DNA from: Pseudomonas oryzae
GTDB taxonomy: Bacteria; Pseudomonadota; Gammaproteobacteria; Pseudomonadales; Pseudomonadaceae
Length of the DNA: 64,000 nt
Direction: 5' to 3'
Assembly: GCF_900104805.1 (NCBI RefSeq)
Contig: NZ_LT629751.1
Span: 1,717,001-1,781,000, forward strand
Part shown: piece after piece, positions 52,191 through 63,992 of the stretch
How the letters are laid out: each line of letters starts with the position of its first letter
How positions within the stretch are numbered: position 1 is the first letter of the stretch
The notes under the pieces: generated by a model
Seen by the model: only the letters and a program-made list of their open reading frames with translations
What the model was told of the DNA's origin: nothing
The model's database searches: none
Program-made: the position numbers and the translations under genes

Positions 52191-54368
52191 ATGACCGAGC
52201 GCGTGCAGCGCCTGCGCCTGCAGGTGGCCAGCCAGTACCAGAACTTCATCGAGCAGGAGGTGCTGCCGGGCACCGGCATCGCCGCCGAGGCCTTCTGGGC
52301 CGGCTTCGACAGCCTGGTCCACGACCTCGTCCCGGTGAACCGCGCCCTGCTCGCCGAGCGCGACCGCCTGCAGGCCGAGCTGGATGCCTGGCACCAGGCC
52401 AATCCCGGGCCGATCGCCGACATGGCCGCCTACCGCGCCTTCCTCGAGGGCATCGGCTACCTGCTGGCGCAGCCCGCCGAGGTGCGGATCGACACCGCCA
52501 ACGTCGACCGCGAGATCGCCGTGCAGGCCGGCCCGCAGCTGGTGGTGCCGGTGATGAACGCGCGCTACGCGCTGAACGCCGCCAACGCGCGCTGGGGCTC
52601 GCTGTACGACGCCCTGTACGGCACCGACGCCATCGCCGAGGACGCTGGCGCCGAGAAAGGCAGCGCCTACAACCCGGTGCGCGGCGCGCGGGTGATCGCC
52701 TTCGCCCGCGCCTTCCTCGACCAGGCCGCGCCGCTGGCCGGCGCCAGCCATGCCGAGGCCACGGCCTACGCGGTCGACTGCGGCGCGCTGCAGGTCTGCC
52801 TCAAGGACGGCAGCACCACCATCCTGGCCCGGCCGGAGCAGTTGGTCGGCTACCAGGGCGAAGCCGCCGCGCCCAGCGCCGTGCTGCTGCAGAACCACGG
52901 CCTGCACATCGAGATTCAGATCGACCGCGCCAGCCTGATCGGCAAGGACGACGCCGCCGGGGTCAAGGACCTGCTGCTGGAGGCCGCGCTGACCACCATC
53001 ATGGACTGCGAGGACTCGGTCGCCGCGGTCGACGCCGACGACAAGCTGCTGGTCTACCGCAACTGGCTGGGCCTGATGAAGGGCGACCTCAGCGAAACCC
53101 TGGACAAGGGCGGCAAGCGCATCGTCCGCACCCTGAATGCCGATCGCGAGTACCGGGCCGCCGCCGGCGGCACCCTGCGCCTGCACGGCCGCTCGCTGCT
53201 GTTCGTGCGCAACGTCGGCCACCTGATGAGCAACCCGACCATCCTCGACGGCGAGGGCCGCGAGATTCCCGAGGGCATCCTCGATGCGGTGACCACCAGC
53301 CTGATCGCCCTGCACGACCTGGAGCGCAAGGGCAACTCGCGCAGCGGCAGCGTCTACATCGTCAAGCCGAAGATGCACGGCCCGGTCGAGGTGGCCTTCG
53401 CCGACCAGCTGTTCGCCCGCGTCGAGGACCTGCTCGGCCTGCCGCGCCACACCCTGAAGATGGGCATCATGGACGAGGAGCGGCGCACCAGCATCAACCT
53501 CAAGGCGTGCATCGCCGCCGCCGGCTCGCGGGTCGCGTTCATCAACACCGGCTTCCTCGACCGCACCGGCGACGAGATGCACAGCGCCATGCAGGCCGGC
53601 GCCATGCTGCGCAAGGGCGACATGAAGTCGACCGCCTGGATCCAGGCCTACGAGCGCAACAACGTGCTGGTCGGCCTGAGCTGCGGCCTGCGCGGCCGCG
53701 CGCAGATCGGCAAGGGCATGTGGGCGATGCCGGACCTGATGGCCGCCATGCTCGAGCAGAAGATCGCCCACCCCAGGGCCGGCGCCAACACCGCCTGGGT
53801 GCCCTCGCCCACCGCCGCCACCCTGCACGCCCTGCACTACCACCAGGTCGACGTGCCGGCGGTGCAGGCCGAGCTGGAGCGCATCGACCTGGCCGCCGAG
53901 CGCGACGCGCTGCTCGATGGCCTGCTCAGCGTGCCGGTCAGCGCCAGCCGCGACTGGAGCGCCGCGCAGATCCGGGAGGAAGTCGACAACAACTGCCAGG
54001 GCATCCTCGGCTACGTGGTGCGCTGGGTCGAACAGGGCGTCGGCTGCTCCAAGGTGCCGGACATCCACGACGTCGCGCTGATGGAGGACCGCGCCACCCT
54101 GCGCATCTCCAGCCAGCACCTGGCCAACTGGCTGCACCACGGCGTGGTCGACGCCGCGCAGGTGCGCGAGAGCCTCGAGCGCATGGCCCGGGTGGTCGAC
54201 GCCCAGAACGCCGGCGATCCGGCCTACCGGCCGATGGCGCCGGACTTCGAGCGTTCGCACGCCTTCCGCGCCGCCTGCGACCTGGTGTTCAGGGGCCTCG
54301 AGCAGCCCAGCGGCTACACCGAGCCGCTGCTGCACGCCTGGCGCCTGCGCTTCAAGCAGGAGGGCTGA
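52191..54368 (+). CDS. glcB: Malate synthase G
   Basis: A 725-residue monomeric malate synthase, the family length. It carries the catalytic and magnesium-site regions [14 protein letters not shown] (about residues 269-282) and [19 protein letters not shown] (about 423-441). It condenses glyoxylate with acetyl-CoA to malate. GGAGAAAC precedes the ATG. It is part of the glc operon, followed by three hairpins before the permease gene. Confidence 0.97.
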   Translation: MTERVQRLRLQVASQYQNFIEQEVLPGTGIAAEAFWAGFDSLVHDLVPVNRALLAERDRLQAELDAWHQANPGPIADMAAYRAFLEGIGYLLAQPAEVRIDTANVDREIAVQAGPQLVVPVMNARYALNAANARWGSLYDALYGTDAIAEDAGAEKGSAYNPVRGARVIAFARAFLDQAAPLAGASHAEATAYAVDCGALQVCLKDGSTTILARPEQLVGYQGEAAAPSAVLLQNHGLHIEIQIDRASLIGKDDAAGVKDLLLEAALTTIMDCEDSVAAVDADDKLLVYRNWLGLMKGDLSETLDKGGKRIVRTLNADREYRAAAGGTLRLHGRSLLFVRNVGHLMSNPTILDGEGREIPEGILDAVTTSLIALHDLERKGNSRSGSVYIVKPKMHGPVEVAFADQLFARVEDLLGLPRHTLKMGIMDEERRTSINLKACIAAAGSRVAFINTGFLDRTGDEMHSAMQAGAMLRKGDMKSTAWIQAYERNNVLVGLSCGLRGRAQIGKGMWAMPDLMAAMLEQKIAHPRAGANTAWVPSPTAATLHALHYHQVDVPAVQAELERIDLAAERDALLDGLLSVPVSASRDWSAAQIREEVDNNCQGILGYVVRWVEQGVGCSKVPDIHDVALMEDRATLRISSQHLANWLHHGVVDAAQVRESLERMARVVDAQNAGDPAYRPMAPDFERSHAFRAACDLVFRGLEQPSGYTEPLLHAWRLRFKQEG

Positions 54369-54387
54369 GCCGACCAGCGAATCACCG

Positions 54388-54493
54388 GCTCCGCGCACGG
54401 AGCAACCGAGCAGGAGCGCCGGCACGCCTGACGAGCTGCCGGCGCTCAGGGCCTTGCCGGCCCAGATGCAGGCTCCGGGAACCTCCCGGAGCC
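54388..54493 (+). other. Three consecutive hairpins between glcB and glcA
   Basis: GCTCCG-CGCA-CGGAGC (54388-54403), an 11-base perfect stem GAGCGCCGGCA/TGCCGGCGCTC (54414-54447), and a 10-base stem GGCTCCGGGA/TCCCGGAGCC with a three-base loop (54471-54493). None has a T tract. They may stop part of the transcript or protect the upstream mRNA, setting permease levels apart from enzyme levels. Confidence 0.65.
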
Positions 54494-54527
54494 AGTTGGC
54501 CTACAAAAACAATCAGGAAACCAACCC

Positions 54528-56228
54528 ATGAGTCAAACACTGCTCTCCATACTGGCCTTCGTGCCGCTGGTACTGGCGGGCGTACTGCTGATCGGCTTCC
54601 GCTGGCCAGCCAAGTACGCCATGCCGCTGGTGTTCGTCATTACCGCCGTCATCGGTCTCACCGCCTGGGACATGACCTTCAACCGGGTCGTCGCCTCCAC
54701 GCTGCAGGGCCTGATCCTCACCGCCGCGATCCTCTGGATCATCTTCGGCGCCATCCTGCTGCTCAACACCCTCAAGCACTCCGGGGGGATCAGCGCGATC
54801 CGCCGCGGCTTCGCCAACATCAGCCCCGACCGCCGGGTGCAGGCGCTGATCGTCGCCTGGCTGTTCGGCTGCTTCATCGAGGGCGCCTCCGGCTTCGGCA
54901 CCCCCGCCGCGGTGGCCGCGCCGCTGCTGGTGGCGCTCGGCTTCCCGGCGATGGCCGCGGTGGTGCTGGGCATGATGGTGCAGTCCACCCCGGTGTCGTT
55001 CGGCGCGGTCGGCACGCCGATCCTGGTCGGCGTCGGCGCCGGCCTGGACAAGACCGGGATCGGCGCCCAGCTGGTCGCCAACGGCAGCAGCTGGGAGGTG
55101 TTCTTCCACCTGATCTTCTCCCGCGTGGCCATCACCCATGGCCTGATCGGCCTGCTGATGCCGCTGATCATGGTCACCATCATGACCCGCTTCTTCGGCA
55201 AGAACCGCAGCTGGAAGGAAGGCCTGGAGATCGCCCCCTTCGCCATCTTCACCGCGCTGTGCTTCTCGCTGCCGTACATGGCCGCCGGGGTGTTCCTCGG
55301 TCCGGAGTTCCCGTCGATCATCGGCGCGCTGGTCGGCATGGCCATCGTCGTCCCCGCCGCCAAGGCCGGCTTCCTGCTGCCCAAGCAGAGCTGGGACTTC
55401 GCTCCGGCCAAGGAGTGGCCGGTGGAGTGGATGGGTTCGATCGAGATGAAGCTCGACCAGGTCGCCGGCAAGACGCCGATCTCGGTGGCCATGGCCTGGG
55501 CGCCCTACCTGCTGCTGGCGGGGCTGCTGGTACTGTCGCGGGCCTTCCCCGAGGTCAAGGCGGCGCTGATGTCGGTGAGCTTCGGCTGGAAGGACATCCT
55601 CGGCGAGACCGGCATCAACGGCAGCCTGGAGCCGCTGTACCTGCCGGGCGGCATCCTCTGCTTCGTGGTGCTGATGACCTTCATCTTCCACCGCATGCGC
55701 TTCAGCGAGCTGACCGCCGCCATCGGCGAATCCAGCCGCACCCTGCTCGGCGCCGGCTTCGTGCTGATCTTCACCATCCCGATGGTGCGCATCCTGATCA
55801 ACTCGGGGGTCAACGGTGCCGAACTGGTGTCCATGCCGGTGGCCATGGCCAAGCTGGTGGCCGACAGCGTCGGCGGCATCTATCCGCTCTTCGCCCCGGC
55901 GGTGGGCGGCCTGGGCGCCTTCATCGCCGGCTCCAACACGGTGTCGAACCTGATGCTGTCGCAGTTCCAGCTCAACGCCGCGGGCCTGATCGGGGTCTCC
56001 GGGGCGATGATGGTGGCGCTGCAGTCGGTGGGCGCCGCGGCCGGCAACATGATCGCCATCCACAACGTGGTGGCGGCCTCGGCCACCGTCGGCCTGCTCG
56101 GTCGCGAGGGCGTCACCCTGCGCAAGACCATCCTGCCGACCCTCTACTACCTCACCGTGGCGGGCATCTTCGGCCTGATCGCCATGTACGTGATGGGCAT
56201 CGGCGACCCGCTGCTGCACGCCCAGTGA
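54528..56228 (+). CDS. glcA: Glycolate/L-lactate permease (LctP family)
   Basis: A 566-residue inner-membrane permease with about 13 helices. It contains [21 protein letters not shown] (first 20 residues [20 protein letters not shown] at about 122-141) and [13 protein letters not shown] near the C-terminus, both conserved in LctP/GlcA proteins. It imports glycolate and probably lactate with protons. It is the last gene of the glc operon. Confidence 0.95.
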   Translation: MSQTLLSILAFVPLVLAGVLLIGFRWPAKYAMPLVFVITAVIGLTAWDMTFNRVVASTLQGLILTAAILWIIFGAILLLNTLKHSGGISAIRRGFANISPDRRVQALIVAWLFGCFIEGASGFGTPAAVAAPLLVALGFPAMAAVVLGMMVQSTPVSFGAVGTPILVGVGAGLDKTGIGAQLVANGSSWEVFFHLIFSRVAITHGLIGLLMPLIMVTIMTRFFGKNRSWKEGLEIAPFAIFTALCFSLPYMAAGVFLGPEFPSIIGALVGMAIVVPAAKAGFLLPKQSWDFAPAKEWPVEWMGSIEMKLDQVAGKTPISVAMAWAPYLLLAGLLVLSRAFPEVKAALMSVSFGWKDILGETGINGSLEPLYLPGGILCFVVLMTFIFHRMRFSELTAAIGESSRTLLGAGFVLIFTIPMVRILINSGVNGAELVSMPVAMAKLVADSVGGIYPLFAPAVGGLGAFIAGSNTVSNLMLSQFQLNAAGLIGVSGAMMVALQSVGAAAGNMIAIHNVVAASATVGLLGREGVTLRKTILPTLYYLTVAGIFGLIAMYVMGIGDPLLHAQ

Positions 56229-56234
56229 GCCACC

Positions 56235-56262
56235 GCCCGTGACTGCCCCGGCGGTCACGGGC
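56235..56262 (+). terminator. Hairpin ending the glc operon
   Basis: GCCCGTGAC and GTCACGGGC form a perfect nine-base stem with a ten-base loop, six bases after the glcA stop. No T run. Confidence 0.55.
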
Positions 56263-56471
56263 AACCCTCGAATTCGCCCGGCCGGCCGAGCCTCCTCGTG
56301 CCTGCGCCGACGGCCCCCCAGCGGCCGGTCGGGCGAACCCAATCCCCCTCTCTGCAGCGACCTGGCGCCCGCGCCGGCCGCTGCATTCCCGGCAACAGCC
56401 TGCACCTGAAGCGGGCGGGAGCCGCGCTCCCGTCCGGACCAGTCGATGAGCAAGTGCCCAAGGAGGCCGCT

Positions 56472-57716
56472 GTGACTACCGAATTCAAGCAAGCAGCACT
56501 GGACTACCACGAGTTCCCGACCCCCGGAAAGATCGGTACGGCCCTGCGCAAGCCGGCCGAAACCGCCGCCGACCTGGCCCTGGCCTACAGCCCGGGCGTC
56601 GCCGAGCCGGTACGCGAGATCGCCAGGGACCCGCAGAACGCCTACCGCTATACCGGCAAGGGCAACCTGGTCGCGGTGATCAGCAACGGCAGCGCGATCC
56701 TCGGCCTCGGCGATCTCGGCCCGCTGGCCAGCAAGCCGGTGATGGAAGGCAAGGCGCTGCTGTTCAAGCGCTTCGCCGGCGTCGACGCCATCGACATCTA
56801 GGTCAAGGCGGAAAGCAGCCAGGCCTTCATCGACACCGTGGCGCGCATCGCCGACACCTTCGGCGGCATCAACCTGGAGGACATCAAGGCGCCCGACTGC
56901 TTCGAGATCGAGCAGGTGCTGAGCGAGCAGTGCGACATTCCGGTGTTCCACGACGACCAGCACGGCACGGCCATCGTCACCGCCGCAGCCATGCTCAATG
57001 CGCTGGAGATCCAGGGCAAGCCGCTCGCCACGGCGAAGATCGTCTGCCTCGGCGCCGGCGCGGCGGCCACCGCCTGCATGCGCCTGCTGGTCAGCCTGGG
57101 TGCGCCGAAGAGCAATCTGTTCATGATCGACCGCCAGGGCGTGATCCATTCCGGCCGCGACGACCTCAACCGCTTCAAGCGCGAGTTCTGCAACGACAGC
57201 GGCGCGCGCACCCTGAAGGAGGCGATGGAGGGCGCCGACGTGTTCCTCGGCCTGTCCGGCGCCAGCCTGCTGGGCGCCGAGGAGCTGCTGAGCATGGCGG
57301 CCAACCCGGTGGTGATGGCCTGCTCCAACCCCGATCCGGAGATCCGCCCGGAGCTGGCCCGCGCCACCCGCGACGACCTGGTGATGGCCACCGGCCGCTC
57401 CGACTACCCCAACCAGGTGAACAACGTGCTCGGCTTCCCGTTCATCTTCCGCGGCGCCCTCGACGTGCGCGCCCGCACGGTCAACGAGGCGATGAAGATC
57501 GCCGCCGTGGAAGCGCTGCGCCAGCTGGCCAGGCAGCCGGTGCCGGACGAGGTGCTGGCGGCCTACGGGCTGGACAGCCTGGCGTTCGGCCGCGACTACA
57601 TCCTGCCCAAGCCGATGGACGCGCGCCTGCTCGGCGCGGTTTCCGCCGCGGTGGCGCAGGCCGCCATCGACTCCGGCGTGGCCCGCCTGCCCTACCCGGC
57701 GCACTATCCGCGCTGA
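56472..57716 (+). pseudogene. Malic enzyme with an in-frame amber stop
   Basis: A malic-enzyme frame of 415 codons begins at GTG 56472, with AGGAGG five bases upstream. It shows AYSPGVAEPVREIARDP, DDQHGTAIVTAAAMLNAL and the NAD(P) motif GAGAAATAC, all as in single-domain MaeB-type enzymes (malate plus NAD(P)+ to pyruvate, CO2). At 56799-56801 the frame is broken by TAG in the segment AGVDAIDI-stop-VKAESSQAFIDTVARIADTF. Family members have glutamate (GAG) there, so one G-to-T change explains it. The frame continues intact for 305 codons. It is a recent pseudogene, a sequencing error or a suppressed stop. Confidence 0.88.
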
Positions 57717-57724
57717 GCCCGAAC

Positions 57725-57753
57725 GCAGCGGGCTGGCATTGCAGGCCCGCTGC
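57725..57753. terminator. Hairpin between malic enzyme and LysR genes
   Basis: GCAGCGGGC and GCCCGCTGC form a perfect nine-base stem around an 11-base loop, eight bases after the malic enzyme stop. The flanking genes converge here. Confidence 0.55.
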
Positions 57754-57877
57754 AACCGCATGCGCATGGAGCGGCAGCCGGCAACAGCGGTCGCTCAGGC
57801 GCATGCCGGCGCCTTCATGCCGGGCGCACCCCGCGCTCGCCCGGCGCCTCCTCCCGTGCCGATCCCCGCCCCCTGGT

Positions 57878-58786
57878 TTACAGCCCCTCCCAGTACCCCG
57901 GCGCGCCGTACAGCTCGCGCAGGTAGTCGATGAAGAAGCGCACCTTGGCCGGCAGGTAGCGCTGCTGCGGGTAGACCGCCTGGATGTCGTAGTCCGCCAG
58001 GGCGAAGTCGTCGAGCACGGTCACCAGCTCGCCGCGGCGCAGTTCGCCCTGGATCTCCCAGGTCGAGCGCCAGCCCAGCCCGACGCCCTGGCGCACCCAG
58101 GAGAACAGCAGCTCGCCGTCGTTGCAGGCCAGGTTGCCGGCGACCTTCACCGCCAGTTGCCGGCCGTCGCGCTGGAAGGTCCAGCCGCGCTGCTGGCCGC
58201 CCTGCAGGGTGAAGGCCAGGCAGTTGTGCGCGGCCAGGTCCTCGGGGGTCTGCGGCTTGCCGTGGCGGGCGAAGTACTCCGGGGTGCCGCACACCACCCG
58301 GCGGTTGGGGAACAGCTTGACCGCCACGTAGTTGGGGTCGCGCACCTCGCCGATGCGGATGCCCAGGTCGTAGCCCTCGCCGACCAGGTCGACCACGCTG
58401 TCGGTCAGGTTGAACGCCAGCTTGAGGTTGGGAAAGCGCTGCTGGAAACCGAGCGCGTGCGGCGCCACGTGCAGGCGGCCGAAGCCGGCCGGCGCCGATA
58501 CCGCCAGCTGGCCCTTGACCATCGAGCTGCTGCTGCCGATCTCCGCCTCCAGCTCGTCGAACTCGCGCAGCAGCACCCGCGCACGCTCGAGGTACTGCTC
58601 GCCCAGCTCGGTCAGGCGCAGGCCGCGGGTGGAGCGGTGCATCAGGCGCACGCCCAGGCGCCGCTCCAGGGCGTCCAGGCGGCGGCCGAGGATGGCCGGG
58701 GTGACGCCCTCGCTGAGGGCGGCGGCGGCGAAGCTGCCCTTCTGGGCGACCTGGACGAAGCTGTGCAGTTCGGTATAGCGCGACAT
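57878..58786 (-). CDS. LysR-family regulator divergent from gcl
   Basis: A 302-residue LysR regulator: helix-turn-helix region with FVQVAQKGSFAAAALSEGVT and ILGRRLDALERRLGVRLMHR, then an effector domain with ending LRELYGAPGYWEGL. AGGAG precedes the ATG at 58786. It shares a 115-base divergent region with gcl, so it likely controls the glyoxylate carboligase operon; the effector could be glyoxylate or tartronate semialdehyde (inference). Confidence 0.9.
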   Translation of the reverse strand: MSRYTELHSFVQVAQKGSFAAAALSEGVTPAILGRRLDALERRLGVRLMHRSTRGLRLTELGEQYLERARVLLREFDELEAEIGSSSSMVKGQLAVSAPAGFGRLHVAPHALGFQQRFPNLKLAFNLTDSVVDLVGEGYDLGIRIGEVRDPNYVAVKLFPNRRVVCGTPEYFARHGKPQTPEDLAAHNCLAFTLQGGQQRGWTFQRDGRQLAVKVAGNLACNDGELLFSWVRQGVGLGWRSTWEIQGELRRGELVTVLDDFALADYDIQAVYPQQRYLPAKVRFFIDYLRELYGAPGYWEGL

Positions 58787-58901
58787 TCGATACTCCTGGT
58801 ATCGACAGAAACCGATTTGGTGATCTTCCAGCCAGGCAGAGCCTACTCCAGACTCGGGTCCACAACAAAAAATATCGACTCGCCCGAAGGAGGAGTCCGT
58901 C

Positions 58902-60677
<1,776 letters not shown>

Positions 60678-60697
60678 TCCGGCTTAACACCGGCCGC

Positions 60698-60762
60698 GTA
60701 GGGTGCGCCGCGCGCACCAGAGTGCCTACCGCGTACCTCTCGGTGCGCACGGCGCACCCTAC
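60698..60762. repeat. GTAGGGTGCGC-type palindromic repeat (copy 2)
   Basis: Arms of about 21 bases match at 20 positions, with ends GTAGGGTGCGC/GCGCACCCTAC identical to the copy at 10522-10583 and a different loop. It lies 21 bases after the gcl stop, inside the operon. Confidence 0.85.
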
Positions 60763-60813
60763 GACCACGCTCCCGCTTGCGGGCAGAGATGACTGATACA
60801 AAAGGAGCACCGC

Positions 60814-61611
60814 ATGCCCCGTTTTGCCGCCAACCTGTCGATGCTGTTCACCGAAGTGGACTTCCTCGACCGCTTCGCCGCCGCCGCCGAAGCCGGCTTC
60901 ACCGGCGTCGAGTACCTGTTCCCCTACGACTACCCGGCCGAGGAGCTCAAGGCGCGCCTGGACGCCCACGGCCTGAGCCAGGTGCTGTTCAACCTGCCGG
61001 CCGGCGACTGGGCCGGCGGCGAGCGCGGCATCGCCTGCCACCCGCAGCGCGTCGAGGAGTTCCGTGCCGGCGTGGAGCAGGCCATCGCCTACGCCAGGGT
61101 ACTCGGCAACACCCAGGTCAACTGCCTGGCCGGCGTGCGCCCGGCCGGCTACGACGACGCCACCGTCGAGCAGACCCTGGTCGCCAACCTCAGGTACGCC
61201 GCCGCGCGGCTGGGCGAGGCCGGTATCACCCTGGTGATGGAAGCGATCAACACCCGCGACATCCCCGGCTTCTACCTGCACAACACCCGCCAGGCGCTGG
61301 CCATCCGCGAGCAGGTCGGCAGTGACAACCTGCTGCTGCAGTACGACATCTACCACATGCAGGTCATGGAAGGAGACCTGGCGCGCACCCTCGAAACCAA
61401 CCTCGCGGCGATCCACCACGTGCAGCTGGCCGACAACCCCGGCCGCCACGAGCCGGGCAGCGGCGAGATCAACTACCGCTTCCTGTTCGCGCACCTGGAG
61501 CGCATCGGCTACCAGGGCTGGATCGGCTGCGAATACAAGCCCCTCACCACCACCGCCGCCGGCCTCGGCTGGCTGGCTCCTTTTCACAAGAGCATCCACA
61601 ACGCCATCTGA
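60814..61611 (+). CDS. hyi: Hydroxypyruvate isomerase
   Basis: A 265-residue TIM-barrel isomerase beginning MPRFAANLSMLFTEVDFLDR. It has metal-site residues in TLVMEAINTRDIPGF, LQYDIYHMQVMEGD and EPGSGEINY, all conserved in Hyi. It interconverts hydroxypyruvate and tartronate semialdehyde. AAGGAG precedes the ATG. A palindromic repeat separates it from gcl. Confidence 0.96.
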   Translation: MPRFAANLSMLFTEVDFLDRFAAAAEAGFTGVEYLFPYDYPAEELKARLDAHGLSQVLFNLPAGDWAGGERGIACHPQRVEEFRAGVEQAIAYARVLGNTQVNCLAGVRPAGYDDATVEQTLVANLRYAAARLGEAGITLVMEAINTRDIPGFYLHNTRQALAIREQVGSDNLLLQYDIYHMQVMEGDLARTLETNLAAIHHVQLADNPGRHEPGSGEINYRFLFAHLERIGYQGWIGCEYKPLTTTAAGLGWLAPFHKSIHNAI

Positions 61612-61623
61612 GGAGAGCGTCTC

Positions 61624-62514
61624 ATGGCCAAGATCGGATTCATCGGCACCGGCATCATGGGCAAGCCCATGGCGCACAACCTGCAGCAGGCCGGCCACAC
61701 CCTGTTCTTCTCCGAGCACCACGACAAGGCGCCGGCCGAGCTGCTCGGCGAGCGCGGCATCGCCCTGGCCAACCCGCGCGAGGTGGCCCAGGAGGCCGAG
61801 TTCGTCATCGTCATGGTGCCCGACACCCCGCAGGTCGAGGACGTGCTGTTCCGCGCCGACGGCGTGGCCGCGGGCGTCGGCGCCGGCAAGCTGGTGATCG
61901 ACATGAGCTCGATCTCGCCGACCGCCACCAAGAACTTCGCCGCGCGGATCGCGGCCAGCGGCGCCGAGTACCTGGACGCCCCGGTATCCGGCGGCGAGGT
62001 CGGCGCCAAGGCCGCCACCCTGAGCATCATGGTCGGCGGCAGCGAGGCGGCGTTCGAGCGCGCCCTGCCGCTGTTCCAGGCGCTGGGCAGGAACATCACC
62101 CGCGTCGGCGACAACGGTGCCGGGCAGACCGCCAAGGTGGCCAACCAGATCATCGTCGCCCTGAACATCCAGGCGGTGGCCGAGGCGCTGCTGTTCGCCG
62201 CGCGCAACGGCGCCGACCCGGCCCGGGTGCGCGAGGCGCTGATGGGCGGCTTCGCCGGCTCGAAGATCCTCGAGGTGCACGGCGAGCGGATGATCAAGGG
62301 CAGCTTCGCTCCGGGTTTCCGCATCCGCCTGCACCAGAAGGACCTCAACCTGGCGCTGGCCGGCGCCCGCGAGCTGGGCCTCAACCTGCCCAACACCGCC
62401 ATCGCCCAGCAGGTGTTCAGCACCTGCGCCGCGCTCGGCGGCGGCGACTGGGACCACTCGGCGCTGATCAAGGGCCTGGAGCACATGGCCAACTTCTCGA
62501 TCCGCGAGACTTAA
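61624..62514 (+). CDS. glxR: Tartronate semialdehyde (2-hydroxy-3-oxopropionate) reductase
   Basis: A 296-residue beta-hydroxyacid dehydrogenase. It has the Rossmann motif GFIGTGIMGKPMAHNL, substrate motif DAPVSGGEVGAKAATL, and catalytic lysine in GQTAKVANQ. It reduces tartronate semialdehyde to D-glycerate with NAD(P)H. It lies 12 bases after hyi with AGGAGAG. Paralogue of mmsB in this window. Confidence 0.95.
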   Translation: MAKIGFIGTGIMGKPMAHNLQQAGHTLFFSEHHDKAPAELLGERGIALANPREVAQEAEFVIVMVPDTPQVEDVLFRADGVAAGVGAGKLVIDMSSISPTATKNFAARIAASGAEYLDAPVSGGEVGAKAATLSIMVGGSEAAFERALPLFQALGRNITRVGDNGAGQTAKVANQIIVALNIQAVAEALLFAARNGADPARVREALMGGFAGSKILEVHGERMIKGSFAPGFRIRLHQKDLNLALAGARELGLNLPNTAIAQQVFSTCAALGGGDWDHSALIKGLEHMANFSIRET

Positions 62515-62626
62515 GCCAGCGGTGCGCGCGGCCTAGGCGGCCCCACGCACCGAATCCATGCACACAGCATGGAACTCTTTCGACCTGCCGGGCAGAAGGA
62601 TTCACGGCCCGACTGCCGGGCCGGTC

Positions 62627-62673
62627 GATCCCAGTCCACAGCCGCTGGCCAGCGGCGGCTGCGGACTGGGATC
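62627..62673 (+). other. Large hairpin between glxR and ttuD
   Basis: GATCCCAGTCC and GGACTGGGATC are perfect 11-base arms, continued after a mismatch by AGCCGC/GCGGCT inner pairs, in the roughly 200-base gap of the operon. It has no T tract. It might attenuate, or stabilise the upstream mRNA. Confidence 0.6.
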
Positions 62674-62711
62674 ATCGACCCGACCACACGCATTCACCGC
62701 TGGAGCCTGCC

Positions 62712-63992
62712 ATGCCCATCGATCCGCAACGCCTGCTGCGCGAGCTGTTCGCCAGCGCCATCGCCGCCGCCCACCCGCGCCAGGTGCTGGCCGACCACCT
62801 GCCCACCGACCGCAGCGGCCGGGTCATCGTCATCGGCGCCGGCAAGGCCGCCGCGGCCATGGCCGAGGTCATCGAGCGGGAGTGGCAGGGCGAGATTTCC
62901 GGCCTGGTGGTGACCCGCTACGGCCACGGTGCCGACTGCCGCCGGATTGAGGTGGTGGAAGCCGCCCACCCGGTGCCGGACGACGCCGGCGAGCGGGTCG
63001 CCCGCCGCGTACTGGAGCTGGTCGGCGGCCTCGGCGAGGACGACCGGGTGATCTTCCTGCTCTCCGGCGGCGGCTCCTCGCTGCTGGCCCTGCCGGCCGA
63101 GGGCATCAGCCTCCGGGACAAGCAGGCGATCAACCAGGCGCTGCTCCGCTGCGGCGCGCACATCGGCGAGATCAACTGCGTGCGCAAGCACCTCTCGGCG
63201 ATCAAGGGCGGCCGCCTGGCCCGGGCCTGCTGGCCGGCCAGCGTATACACCTACGCGATTTCCGACGTGCCCGGCGACGAGGCCACGGTGATCGCCTCCG
63301 GCCCGACGGTGGCCGACCCGACCACCTCGGCGCAGGCGCTGGCGATCCTCGCCCGCTACCACATCGAGGTGCCGGCCCACGTGCGCGCCTGGCTGGAGGA
63401 CCCGCGCTCGGAAACCCTCAAGCCCGGCGATCCACATCTGGCCCGCAGCCACTTCCGCCTGATCGCCACGCCGCAGCAGTCGCTGGAGGCCGCCGCCGCG
63501 CTGGCCCGTGCCGCCGGCGTCGCCCCGCTGATCCTCGGCGACCTGGAGGGCGAGTCGCGCGAGGTGGCCAAGGTGCACGCCGGCATCGCCCGGCAGATCG
63601 TCCTGCACGGCCAGCCGCTTAAGCCGCCCTGCGTGATCCTCTCCGGCGGCGAGACCACCGTCACCGTGCGCGGCAGCGGCCGCGGCGGGCGCAACGCCGA
63701 GTTCCTCCTCAGCCTCACCGACAGCCTCGCCGGCCTGCCCGGCGTCTACGCGCTGGCCGGCGACACCGACGGCATCGACGGCTCGGAGGACAACGCCGGC
63801 GCCATCATGACCCCGCACAGCCACGCCCGCGCCACGGCCCTGGGCCTGTCCAGCAGCGACGCGCTGCACGACAACGACGGCCACGGCTACTTCGCCGCGC
63901 TCGGCGACCTGATCGTCACCGGGCCGACGCGCACCAACGTCAACGACTTCCGCGCCATCCTCATCCTGGGAAACAGTGACCATGACGCCTGA
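62712..63992 (+). CDS. ttuD: Glycerate 2-kinase / hydroxypyruvate reductase (DUF4147-MOFRL)
   Basis: A 426-residue protein of the TtuD/GckA family: N-terminal DUF4147 domain with VIVIGAGKAAAAMAEVIERE, GGLGEDDRVIFLLSGGGSSL and NCVRKHLSAIKGGRLAR, and a C-terminal MOFRL domain with GGETTVTVRGSGRGGRNAEF and GDTDGIDGSEDNAGA. It phosphorylates glycerate to 2-phosphoglycerate, the last step of the glycerate route. Its end overlaps the next gene by 11 bases. Confidence 0.95.
   Translation: MPIDPQRLLRELFASAIAAAHPRQVLADHLPTDRSGRVIVIGAGKAAAAMAEVIEREWQGEISGLVVTRYGHGADCRRIEVVEAAHPVPDDAGERVARRVLELVGGLGEDDRVIFLLSGGGSSLLALPAEGISLRDKQAINQALLRCGAHIGEINCVRKHLSAIKGGRLARACWPASVYTYAISDVPGDEATVIASGPTVADPTTSAQALAILARYHIEVPAHVRAWLEDPRSETLKPGDPHLARSHFRLIATPQQSLEAAAALARAAGVAPLILGDLEGESREVAKVHAGIARQIVLHGQPLKPPCVILSGGETTVTVRGSGRGGRNAEFLLSLTDSLAGLPGVYALAGDTDGIDGSEDNAGAIMTPHSHARATALGLSSSDALHDNDGHGYFAALGDLIVTGPTRTNVNDFRAILILGNSDHDA

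Noticed and set aside
54513-57767. A reverse open frame of over 1000 codons opposite glcA and the malic enzyme
   Set aside because: Histidine/glycine/aspartate-rich antisense reading of a hydrophobic permease gene. It reads through the amber codon only because it is on the other strand, so it gives no support for a gene.
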